From contig JAFGHJ010000020.1 in NCBI GenBank assembly GCA_016930175.1, positions 1-48,091 on the forward strand: a DNA stretch of 48,091 nt, read 5' to 3'. Positions 16,065-22,908 of the stretch are shown here, piece after piece; position 1 is the stretch's first letter, and every line of letters starts with the position of its first letter. Source of the stretch: Caldifarciminota bacterium. Lineage in GTDB: Bacteria; Hydrothermota; UBA3072. Made by a program: the position numbers and the translations under genes. A model generated the notes under the pieces. It saw only the letters and a list, made by a program, of their open reading frames with translations. It had not been told where the DNA came from and searched no databases.

Positions 16065-16172
16065 TATAAATATGGTAGTCCTTTTAAATGTAAATTTTTC
16101 AGGTTTTTGTTCTTTTAAAATTAAAAATTTAGAAATAACCTTCCTTAAAGATTCCCTTTCTTTTTTTTATGC

Positions 16173-16237
16173 AGGGGAGGAATTTTCTTAAAATAGTTTT
16201 TAGTAATCTTTATAAATACCCCCCTATCCTCCCCTGC
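16173..16237. repeat. Inverted repeat in the rpmE-TPR gap
   Basis: Perfect 11-base arms GCAGGGGAGGA (16173-16183) and TCCTCCCCTGC (16227-16237) around a 43-base AT-rich loop. The C-rich block extends as TACCCCCCTA on the right. No gene. Confidence 0.6.
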
Positions 16238-16285
16238 TAAATTATATGTTAAGTAAATTTGTTCTTAATACCTCCTTGTTTCCGG

Positions 16286-16326
16286 CCTCTTCTCTTGCTT
16301 TTGGCAGGGGAAGAGGTTTTTATTTT
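16286..16326 (+). terminator. Terminator-like hairpin
   Basis: Stem CCTCTTCTCTTGC / GCAGGGGAAGAGG with two mismatches and a five-base loop, followed by TTTTTATTTT. It lies about 620 bases after rpmE with no gene between, so it may end read-through or belong to the repeat cluster. Confidence 0.45.
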
Positions 16327-16330
16327 ACTA

Positions 16331-16504
16331 GCCACTAAGACACGGAGGCACAAAGAAAAACAACTTATTAACCACGAAATACACTAAAAGCACGAAACCA
16401 CACCGCCTTGTGAATTTGAATTTTAAAAAACACACTAAAAAAATCCGGTAAATCTGCGTTTACCTGCGTCCCATTATTGGGATGGGGCTTAGTGTCTTCG
16501 TGGC
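16331..16504. repeat. Hairpin repeat element, type A with inserted words
   Basis: Outer arms 16331-16355 (GCCACTAAGACACGGAGG...) and 16479-16504 (GGGATGGGGCTTAGTGTC...GTGGC) match the element at 9901-10001. The centre is longer and holds other words found elsewhere in the window (ACCACGAAATACACTAAAAG, TAAATCTGCG). It ends 19 bases before the next promoter. Confidence 0.65.
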
Positions 16505-16522
16505 AAATTACGGGAATGAGGG

Positions 16523-16550
16523 TTGACATATCGCATAAAAAATATATAAA
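16523..16550 (+). promoter_or_regulatory. Promoter of TPR lipoprotein gene
   Basis: Perfect TTGACA at 16523-16528, 16-base spacer, TATAAA at 16545-16550. It gives a leader of about 35 bases with an AAAGGGGG ribosome site before ATG 16592. Confidence 0.7.
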
Positions 16551-16591
16551 TAACACGTAAAAACATATCAAGAACCATAAAAGGGGGCAAT

Positions 16592-17644
16592 ATGAAAAAG
16601 TTTTTGTTTTTTGCGTCTTTAGTTATTCTTTTGGGAGTTGTTTTTAATGGTTGTAAATCTGCCGAAGAAACAGGCGGTAATATTCACTTGCAGCAGGGCA
16701 GATATGATAGGGCTATTGAGCAGTTTAAAGAAGCCGAGGAAAAATATCCTGGCAGTTACGGTCCTATAGTATCATTATCTGTGTCTTATTATATGAAGAA
16801 AGAATATAAGACAGCTGTAGATTATCTTGAAAAAGCCATAGAGATGGACAAAAAAGGCGCTGAAGGTAAGATTCAGTCTTATGAGGGTTTGTTAAACACG
16901 AAATATCTAAAATGGCAGATATATTATAATGGCGCGGTTGAATATTCTAAAGATAATTCTGCAAAAGGGGTAGAGTTAGCCAAGAAATCTCTTGAAGTGG
17001 ATGATCCCGCGCAAGTATCCCAGAGTTACAACTTGCTGGCTAGTATGATGTTTAACTCGGGTAAAATAGACGAAGCCGTGAAATTCCTCGCAAAAGCAAT
17101 CGAAATAAACACAAAAAATATCGAGGCTTACATGACACTGGGGCATTTTTATCTCACGCAAAAGAATACGGACGAAGCCCTTAAAAACTTTAATGAGATT
17201 CTGAAAATAGATTCAACACAGGTCAAAGTTTACGAGTTGATTGGGCAGGCTCATTTGCTGGAAAAGGCATATGCGGAGGCTATGAAAGCGCTGGAGAAGG
17301 CTCTGTCGATCACAGGTAAAAACCCGACAATTCTTTATAATCTTATGCTGGCGCATTACGAAGCCAAGGAATACGATAAAGCAATAAGCTATGGAAAGGA
17401 AATTTTGGGTCTTCCGAATGTAGAACCTAAGGTATTAATAAGTACTTACAATCTAATGGGTCAGACATATCAGAAAAAGGGAGATTATAAAGCTGTTATT
17501 GCAGTTATGAAAGAAGCGATAGAAAAAGGAGTAAACAATTGTGACTCGTATTCGCTAATTGCTCATGCGTATTATAAATTAGGGGACGTAAAGACATCTG
17601 CTAGTTGGTCGAAGAAATGGGAAGAATGCGATAAGAATCAGTAG
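16592..17644 (+). CDS. TPR-repeat lipoprotein
   Basis: 350 residues. Signal peptide ending in the lipobox VFNGC (C21), then about eight tetratricopeptide repeats, for example GRYDRAIEQFKEAEEKYPG and KNTDEALKNFNEILKIDST, to the C-terminus. The protein should be lipid-anchored in the envelope and act as a protein-binding scaffold, as TPR lipoproteins do in pilus or outer-membrane assembly. The specific partner is unknown. Single gene with its own promoter and terminator, convergent with the long minus-strand operon. Confidence 0.88.
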   Translation: MKKFLFFASLVILLGVVFNGCKSAEETGGNIHLQQGRYDRAIEQFKEAEEKYPGSYGPIVSLSVSYYMKKEYKTAVDYLEKAIEMDKKGAEGKIQSYEGLLNTKYLKWQIYYNGAVEYSKDNSAKGVELAKKSLEVDDPAQVSQSYNLLASMMFNSGKIDEAVKFLAKAIEINTKNIEAYMTLGHFYLTQKNTDEALKNFNEILKIDSTQVKVYELIGQAHLLEKAYAEAMKALEKALSITGKNPTILYNLMLAHYEAKEYDKAISYGKEILGLPNVEPKVLISTYNLMGQTYQKKGDYKAVIAVMKEAIEKGVNNCDSYSLIAHAYYKLGDVKTSASWSKKWEECDKNQ

Positions 17645-17675
17645 TAAGTGATTTTTATCGTAGTTTAAGTGAGTT

Positions 17676-17715
17676 AAATATAAGGGGTAAGTGAGAGCTT
17701 GCCCCTTATATTTTT
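17676..17715. terminator. Bidirectional terminator between convergent units
   Basis: Stem AATATAAGGGG / CCCCTTATATT with internal CAAG/CTTG pairing possible, followed on plus by TTTTTGTCTT. It lies 32 bases after the TPR gene and 8 bases beyond the minus-strand operon's last stop, so it can serve both. Confidence 0.85.
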
Positions 17716-17723
17716 GTCTTATA

Positions 17724-18755
17724 TCAAAATTTATTTTTAAGATATTTTTCTACGCGTTTATTGGCTTCTTTTATTAATTCAAAAGTTTTTCTGCAAGCTT
17801 CTAAATCTTTACCTGCGGGATCGGTAATTGTGTGTTCTTTTTTGTTGGACTTGAAGGTACCAAAGAATGCAATTTTGTCTTTGTTTTCAGGCGAAAGAAA
17901 TGTTATGTATTTCTTATGGATGTTTTCCATTACGAGGATTAAATCAGCCCATTCTATAAGCGGTTTAGTCAATAACCTCGAAATATGTTTTGAATTAAGG
18001 TTGTTTTCCTCGAGAACACTTTTTGAATGTTCGTATATATCTATAATCGGCATTGCGTGGGTGCCTGCAGAACGGATGTTTACTCTATTTAAATCTTCGG
18101 TCAAATGTTTAAGATGTATTTCTGCCATTGGGCTTCTGCACAAGTTTGCCGTGCAGACAAACAATACGTTGAAATCGATATTTTTTCCGAGCTTTACTTC
18201 TTGCCCGGTCGTGTTTTCGATTTCCATTATAGATATTGCGCCTTTTCGTTTAAGGATTAAAGAATTATTTGATATATCTAGTACGGTAGATGGGTTTCCT
18301 GAACCGACCTTGCCGTTTATTATTTTATCTGCAGAAAGAGCGACCTCATTTAAATCTTTTGGTGTGTGTTCGCCCGAAATATTGGCGCTTGTGGATATTA
18401 GAGGCATCTTGTTTTTTCTGATGAAATCTCTTAATTCCTTGTGGTTCGGAATTCTGATGCCGACTTTACCTTCGTTTGACAGGACTCCTTCCGGGAGGCT
18501 CTTTTTTCCTTTAAAGATGAGAGTTATTCCTCCTGGTAGATATTTTTTTAGTTTTTCGTAGATGGGTGGAACTTCTTCAACCCAATTTCTAATTTCTTTT
18601 TCATCGGAAAGAAGCAGGGGAAAAGGTTTGTCTGGGGGGCGTTTTTTTATTGTGCGTAATTTTGCTACGCAAACACGAGATAGAAAGCACCCAATACCCG
18701 GAACCGTATCTGTGGGGAATAGGAATATCTCAGTTTTTTTTTCTTGTTTGCTCAT
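17724..18755 (-). CDS. Fusion: TsaC/YrdC (threonylcarbamoyl-AMP synthase) + low-molecular-weight protein phosphatase
   Basis: 343 residues. Residues 1-180 are a YrdC/Sua5 domain: FPTDTVPGIG (13-22), the KKRPPDKPFPLL motif, STSANISGE (121-129) and PSTVLD (155-160); this makes the threonylcarbamoyl-AMP used for tRNA t6A37. Residues 195-343 are a low-molecular-weight phosphatase: P-loop CTANLCRS with nucleophile C201 and R207, and the general-acid TDPAG with D312. The two are separate neighbours (ywlC and ywlE) in Bacillus. Here one frame covers both without a break. Substrate of the phosphatase (arginine- or tyrosine-phosphate) is unknown. ATGA overlap with the M50 gene upstream; last gene of the operon. 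Confidence 0.92.
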   Translation of the reverse strand: MSKQEKKTEIFLFPTDTVPGIGCFLSRVCVAKLRTIKKRPPDKPFPLLLSDEKEIRNWVEEVPPIYEKLKKYLPGGITLIFKGKKSLPEGVLSNEGKVGIRIPNHKELRDFIRKNKMPLISTSANISGEHTPKDLNEVALSADKIINGKVGSGNPSTVLDISNNSLILKRKGAISIMEIENTTGQEVKLGKNIDFNVLFVCTANLCRSPMAEIHLKHLTEDLNRVNIRSAGTHAMPIIDIYEHSKSVLEENNLNSKHISRLLTKPLIEWADLILVMENIHKKYITFLSPENKDKIAFFGTFKSNKKEHTITDPAGKDLEACRKTFELIKEANKRVEKYLKNKF

Positions 18756-19804
18756 CCTATTTGAAACGGTACCGGTATAAAGGTCAATATAAATATGGCA
18801 AGGGAAATTATGCCGATTATTTTATTTCTTCTGGAGAGTGGAGATACTCTGTCGAGTGGCGGAGGATGTTTGAATCTAATGATTAAAAAAAGAATAGCCC
18901 ATATTGCCCATCCCGGCCACAGTGGGATGAGTAAAATTACGGTTCCGAAAATCAAATAGCCTATTATTCGATGCTTTTCTCCGATCAGTGCGTATAGAAT
19001 ATGCCCGCCGTCGAGTTGTCCAACAGGGAGAAGGTTTATCGCTGTTACAAGGTAACCAAGCCATCCTGCGAAGGCAATCGGATGAAACAGAACGTCTTTT
19101 CCCGCAGGTAAATCGGAGAAATATAGTTTTGTTAGAAATTTAATCAGAAGCGAATTTCCGAGTATCAATCCTTCTTCTCCCTGGATGGTTGCGATTGTTG
19201 ATAGGGAAAGGCCAATCGCAAGCGCTATTGTGGAAAAAATAAAACCGACGATAGGTCCCGAGGCTCCTATTTCTATTAGCGAATTTTTATCTCTGATGGG
19301 AGATTTCATTTTAATTACGGCTCCGAAGGTCCCTATGAAAGTTGGCCCCGGTATAAAATAAGGTAGAGTGGTATCAACTTTATTTTTTTTAGCCATGAAG
19401 TAATGCCCGAGTTCATGACTTCCGAGTATTATCATTATCGAGAGAGAGAAGGGTAAGCCTGTAAGGAGATTTGTTATTGGGATAAAAGGATTAACTCCCT
19501 GTTGGAAGGCTCCCGCCGCCAGTGTAGTCAGGAAGGTGATTGCCAAGAGTAAAAAATTTATCCATTTCTTTGATTCTCTATTTTCGGGTTTTGGTCTGAA
19601 AGCAACAGCGATGCCTTCTTCCTTATTTTTAAAAGCTACGTCCAGATTTAACCCGTCGGACTTTTCCTTTATAAAGTTTAGTGCGTCCTTTTCCGGTATT
19701 TTAAAAGTCCCTTCCCAGACAAGGCTAAAATGCTCCATTTTGGAACATTTTATATCCATTACTTCCTTTAAGAAGTTTTCTATCGTGGAGGTCAAGTTCT
19801 CCAT
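18752..19804 (-). CDS. M50-family (site-2 protease type) membrane metalloprotease
   Basis: 350 residues. An N-terminal soluble domain of about 80 residues precedes some seven membrane segments. The zinc site is HELGH (H130, E131, H134), and the third ligand lies in LLPVGQLDGGH (D265). Family members cut membrane proteins inside the bilayer, often to release regulators. The N-terminal domain and the late LDG motif resemble the plant/cyanobacterial EGY-like branch. Its stop overlaps the fusion gene by 4 bases, and its start directly abuts argS (1-base overlap). Substrate unknown. Confidence 0.92.
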   Translation of the reverse strand: MENLTSTIENFLKEVMDIKCSKMEHFSLVWEGTFKIPEKDALNFIKEKSDGLNLDVAFKNKEEGIAVAFRPKPENRESKKWINFLLLAITFLTTLAAGAFQQGVNPFIPITNLLTGLPFSLSIMIILGSHELGHYFMAKKNKVDTTLPYFIPGPTFIGTFGAVIKMKSPIRDKNSLIEIGASGPIVGFIFSTIALAIGLSLSTIATIQGEEGLILGNSLLIKFLTKLYFSDLPAGKDVLFHPIAFAGWLGYLVTAINLLPVGQLDGGHILYALIGEKHRIIGYLIFGTVILLIPLWPGWAIWAILFLIIRFKHPPPLDRVSPLSRRNKIIGIISLAIFILTFIPVPFQIG

Positions 19805-21390
19805 TACATTCGTTCCGGGGCTGAGACGCCCAGTAATTTCAAGCCTTTTCTTATCACGTTTCTTACTGCGTTTGAGAGGAAAAGCCTTTGAGGTATTAGA
19901 TCTTTATTCCCGTCTAATATTCTTATATTTTGATAAAAGTTGTGATAAAGTTTGGAAATATCAAGTAAATAGTGTGTAAGAAGATGGGATTCTCTTATTC
20001 GCGCAGAGTCTTCAAGGGTTTCGGTAAATTCAGGTATCTTTTTTATTAAATTCCATTCTTCTTTTTTATTCAACTTTAAAAGATTTTCTTTTGAATCTAT
20101 AGAATAGCCCTTTTCTTCCGCAAGTTCAAGCAAAGATGAAATCCTTGCGTGCCCGTACTGTACATAATAAACAGGATTTCTTTCTGATTCCTCTTTTGCG
20201 AGTTCCAAATCGAAATCCATAGGAACTGAAGATTTTCTTAGGAGATAGAAAAATCTCGCAGCATCCACTCCTACTTCGTCTACTAACTCGTCTATTGTTA
20301 TATAAGACCCCTGTCTTTTTGACATTTTTACGGTTTCTTCTCCTCTTTTTAATGTTACCCACTGTATGATTTTTACTTCAAGCTTTTCTTCCGGATATCC
20401 AAGAAGGCTGAGACTTTTTTTGAGTTCCGGCACATGGTCCTGATGGTCGGGGCCGAGAAGGTCTATTAGAAGATCATAGCCTCGTTCGAACTTAAATCGA
20501 TGATAAGCGATATCGGGAACTATGTAAGTCCAACTTCCATCGCTCCTTCTGAATACTCTCTCTCTGTTTCCCGGGGTAAACCACAGGGCTCCTTCTCTTT
20601 CCGTGAGAGGATTGGGTTTTAGTTTTTGTAGGTCAGTGATTATTGCTTCAACCTTACCCTCTTTAATTATTTTTGACTCTCTTACCCATTCGTCGAAATC
20701 GATACGCAGTCTTTTAAGTGTTTCATTGATTGTTTTTAAAATCCTGTCTCCGGCAAATTCTCCGTAGTCCTCGATGTTTTTATCCATAACTTCTCTTGCT
20801 ATTTGTTCTATATACTCGCCCTGGTATGTATTTGGAGGATATTGTATTTCTTTGCCTTTTAATTCTTCGATCTTTAATCGTACGGAATCTCCAAGATTCT
20901 TAATCTGGTTACCGCTGTCGTTAATATAATATTCCCGGTCAACATTGTAACTCTGAGATTCCAGAACTCGGGCTAGGGAATCTCCGTAAGCTGCGCTTCG
21001 GGCGTGGGCGACAGTTAGCGGTCCTGTAGGATTAGCTGAAACAAATTCGATTAATACCTTTTTACCCTCTCCCAAATTCCCATTGCCATAGTCAGGTGTA
21101 ATTGATTTGGTTAATTCTTCGAGCCATGACTCCTTTTTTATTCTGAAATTTATAAAACCTTTAATTTGTGATGCGGATTCGATTATTTCTGAATCTATTT
21201 CATCCAGTATTGTTTTTGCTATGTCATTTGGGCTTTTCTTTAATTTATTCGCCAGGAGAAAAGGCGCATTTACACTGTAGTCGCCCATTTTTTCGTCCGG
21301 AGGATGTTGAATATCGAATTCGACTTCTTCGTCGAATAGTTCTTTGATTATTCCCTTTACTATTTCTCTAATTTTAGTCCTCATCTTCAA
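19804..21390 (-). CDS. argS: Arginyl-tRNA synthetase
   Basis: Class I synthetase charging tRNA-Arg. 528 residues, slightly short but complete: N-terminal Add-1 domain with GDYSVN, the HIGH-type motif VSANPTGPLTVAHAR (HAR at 129-131), the DSGNQIKNLG loop, and an intact KMSKRQG (many ArgRS lack a canonical KMSK). The anticodon-binding C-terminus ends in RNVIRKGLKLLGVSAPERM. It overlaps rsfS by 17 bases; the start may be the ATG at 21390 or the ATG two codons later. Confidence 0.97.
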   Translation of the reverse strand: MKMRTKIREIVKGIIKELFDEEVEFDIQHPPDEKMGDYSVNAPFLLANKLKKSPNDIAKTILDEIDSEIIESASQIKGFINFRIKKESWLEELTKSITPDYGNGNLGEGKKVLIEFVSANPTGPLTVAHARSAAYGDSLARVLESQSYNVDREYYINDSGNQIKNLGDSVRLKIEELKGKEIQYPPNTYQGEYIEQIAREVMDKNIEDYGEFAGDRILKTINETLKRLRIDFDEWVRESKIIKEGKVEAIITDLQKLKPNPLTEREGALWFTPGNRERVFRRSDGSWTYIVPDIAYHRFKFERGYDLLIDLLGPDHQDHVPELKKSLSLLGYPEEKLEVKIIQWVTLKRGEETVKMSKRQGSYITIDELVDEVGVDAARFFYLLRKSSVPMDFDLELAKEESERNPVYYVQYGHARISSLLELAEEKGYSIDSKENLLKLNKKEEWNLIKKIPEFTETLEDSARIRESHLLTHYLLDISKLYHNFYQNIRILDGNKDLIPQRLFLSNAVRNVIRKGLKLLGVSAPERM

Positions 21391-21727
21391 AGTCCTCTCT
21401 TTTTACGTCTCCCCATAAGCGCTCGAGATTATAATACGAGCGCTGATCTACTTGAAAGACATGTATAACAAAATCAATATAATCCATTAAAATCCACTTA
21501 GCCATTTCGTATCCTTCTATGCTATGGACATATTTATCTTTCTTTTTAAGTTCTTCGGAAATGGCGTCAACGACAGCTCTTGATTGAATGTCAGAGTTCG
21601 AAGTGCAGATTATAAATGATTCGGTTAAATCGGTTGCTTCTCCTACGTCTAGTTTAACGATATTATGACATTTCTTTTCTTTTATTTGTTCAATAACCGT
21701 CTCAATCAAATTATTGCAGGGTTTCAA
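21374..21727 (-). CDS. rsfS: Ribosomal silencing factor RsfS (Iojap)
   Basis: 117-residue RsfS/DUF143 protein that binds L14 on the 50S subunit and blocks subunit joining in starvation. Signatures are ESFIICTSNSDIQSRAVVDA, EGYEMAKWILMDYIDFVIHV and RSYYNLERLWGD. The start is a TTG at 21727, but it has a strong AGGAGG five bases upstream, inside the end of the preceding gene (17-base overlap). The LytR_C-rsfS order seen here is common in many bacteria. Confidence 0.95.
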   Translation of the reverse strand: MKPCNNLIETVIEQIKEKKCHNIVKLDVGEATDLTESFIICTSNSDIQSRAVVDAISEELKKKDKYVHSIEGYEMAKWILMDYIDFVIHVFQVDQRSYYNLERLWGDVKREDFEDED

Positions 21728-22160
21728 TTAGCCTCCTCTCTATTAATATTCTTTTCGGCATAACTTCGTCATAATCTTTTCCCAGAAGTACCAGTACATG
21801 AACACAGAGGCTGGAATCTACTATTGCGGAAGTTAAATTAACTTCCAGGGCGTCAGCTACGATTTTCGCCCATTTTTTTTCAGGCGACAGGCGATCTATT
21901 ATTACTGTTCTTTTTTGTTCTTCTGCGGCATTTGCGTAGTTTATAACATCAAACCCCTTTTTTCTAAGATAATCGGTTGTTACCCGGGCAAGGTCTTGAA
22001 CTCCGCATCCGTTCAGTACTTCTATTTTTATGTTTTTGTATTGCACCGGATTGGTTATTTTGTAGCTGAAGGAAAAAATATACAGCCCTACAGATAATAT
22101 CAAAATTACAGTTAGAGAAGGAAATCTCTTTTTATTTGAAGGCCTCTTTTTACTTGCCAC
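21711..22160 (-). CDS. LytR_C-domain membrane-anchored protein
   Basis: 149 residues. One membrane helix (about 15-31) anchors a periplasmic domain of about 90 residues matching LytR_C: IEVLNGCGVQDLARVTTDYL, GFDVINYANA, and VHVLVLLGKDYDEV. This domain occurs at the C-terminus of LytR-CpsA-Psr proteins and alone beside rsfS. The catalytic LCP domain is absent, so it is not itself a ligase. Probably involved in the cell wall or envelope. Overlaps the genes on both sides. Confidence 0.82.
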   Translation of the reverse strand: MASKKRPSNKKRFPSLTVILILSVGLYIFSFSYKITNPVQYKNIKIEVLNGCGVQDLARVTTDYLRKKGFDVINYANAAEEQKRTVIIDRLSPEKKWAKIVADALEVNLTSAIVDSSLCVHVLVLLGKDYDEVMPKRILIERRLIETLQ

Positions 22161-22908
22161 TCTTTATTGTTGTCCTTTTGGGAATTTTTTCTTCCCTTAA
22201 GAAATTATTTAATTCGGAGAGATCTTTTCTGGTATTCACTCCTTTTAGTTCCATTGGCTTTTTCGTTTTCAACCCCCCAATTTTGCCTCCGGCGTTTCTT
22301 ATAATAGCAATTGCATCGGTAAGATAATATTCGCCCTGCGCATTTTCTGGAGTTATCTTTTTTAGGGAGTCCCGTAGATGTTTTATGGAAAATAAGTAAA
22401 CACCGCCGTTTACTTCATTTATCTTCTTCTGTGAAGGGCTTGCATCTTTTTCTTCCACGATTCCAATTATTTCATCTTCTTTTCTTATTATTCGACCGTA
22501 ACCTGTAGGATCCTCTGGACAGAAAGTCATAACCGTTACGTTTAGTGTGTTCTTTTCATGATAATTTATTAATTTTTCTAAAGATTTTTTGCTCAGAAGA
22601 GGTGTGTCTCCTGAAAGAATAATTACATTTCCTTCTTTATCTTTAATTTCGTGAAGTGCAATCCTAACTGCCTCTCCTGTTCCATTCGGTTCTTTCTGGA
22701 AAGCATATTGTATACCTGGGAATTTATCTTTTAGTTTTTTTCCCTTTTTACCGTAAACAAGGATTATAGATTCCGGAGAAATACTTTTTGCCAGATCAAC
22801 AACCCACGTTATCATAGGTTTACCCATTAAGTCGTGGAGAACCTTGATTTTTTCTGATTTCATCCTCTTGCCGATGCCGCCGGCGAGAATTATTATATGA
22901 TAAAGCAT
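22150..22908 (-). CDS. GlmU-type N-acetylglucosamine-1-phosphate uridyltransferase, single-domain
   Basis: 252 residues equal to the uridyltransferase half of GlmU: ILAGGIGKRMKSEKIKVLHD (the usual GTRM is GKRM), GKPMITWV, QKEPNGTGEAVR, LSGDTPLL with the metal Asp, EVNGGVYLF, and YYLTDAI. The beta-helix acetyltransferase half of bifunctional GlmU is missing, and the frame ends cleanly with a lysine-rich tail and a 10-base overlap with the LytR_C gene. A separate acetyltransferase must supply GlcNAc-1-P. It abuts lon (1-base overlap). Confidence 0.88.
   Translation of the reverse strand: MLYHIIILAGGIGKRMKSEKIKVLHDLMGKPMITWVVDLAKSISPESIILVYGKKGKKLKDKFPGIQYAFQKEPNGTGEAVRIALHEIKDKEGNVIILSGDTPLLSKKSLEKLINYHEKNTLNVTVMTFCPEDPTGYGRIIRKEDEIIGIVEEKDASPSQKKINEVNGGVYLFSIKHLRDSLKKITPENAQGEYYLTDAIAIIRNAGGKIGGLKTKKPMELKGVNTRKDLSELNNFLREEKIPKRTTIKSGK

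Noticed and set aside
15894-16118. 74-codon plus-strand ORF in the rpmE-TPR gap
   Set aside because: Covers repeat words and the sigma-54-like box, has no ribosome site, and its translation is low-complexity hydrophobic sequence.
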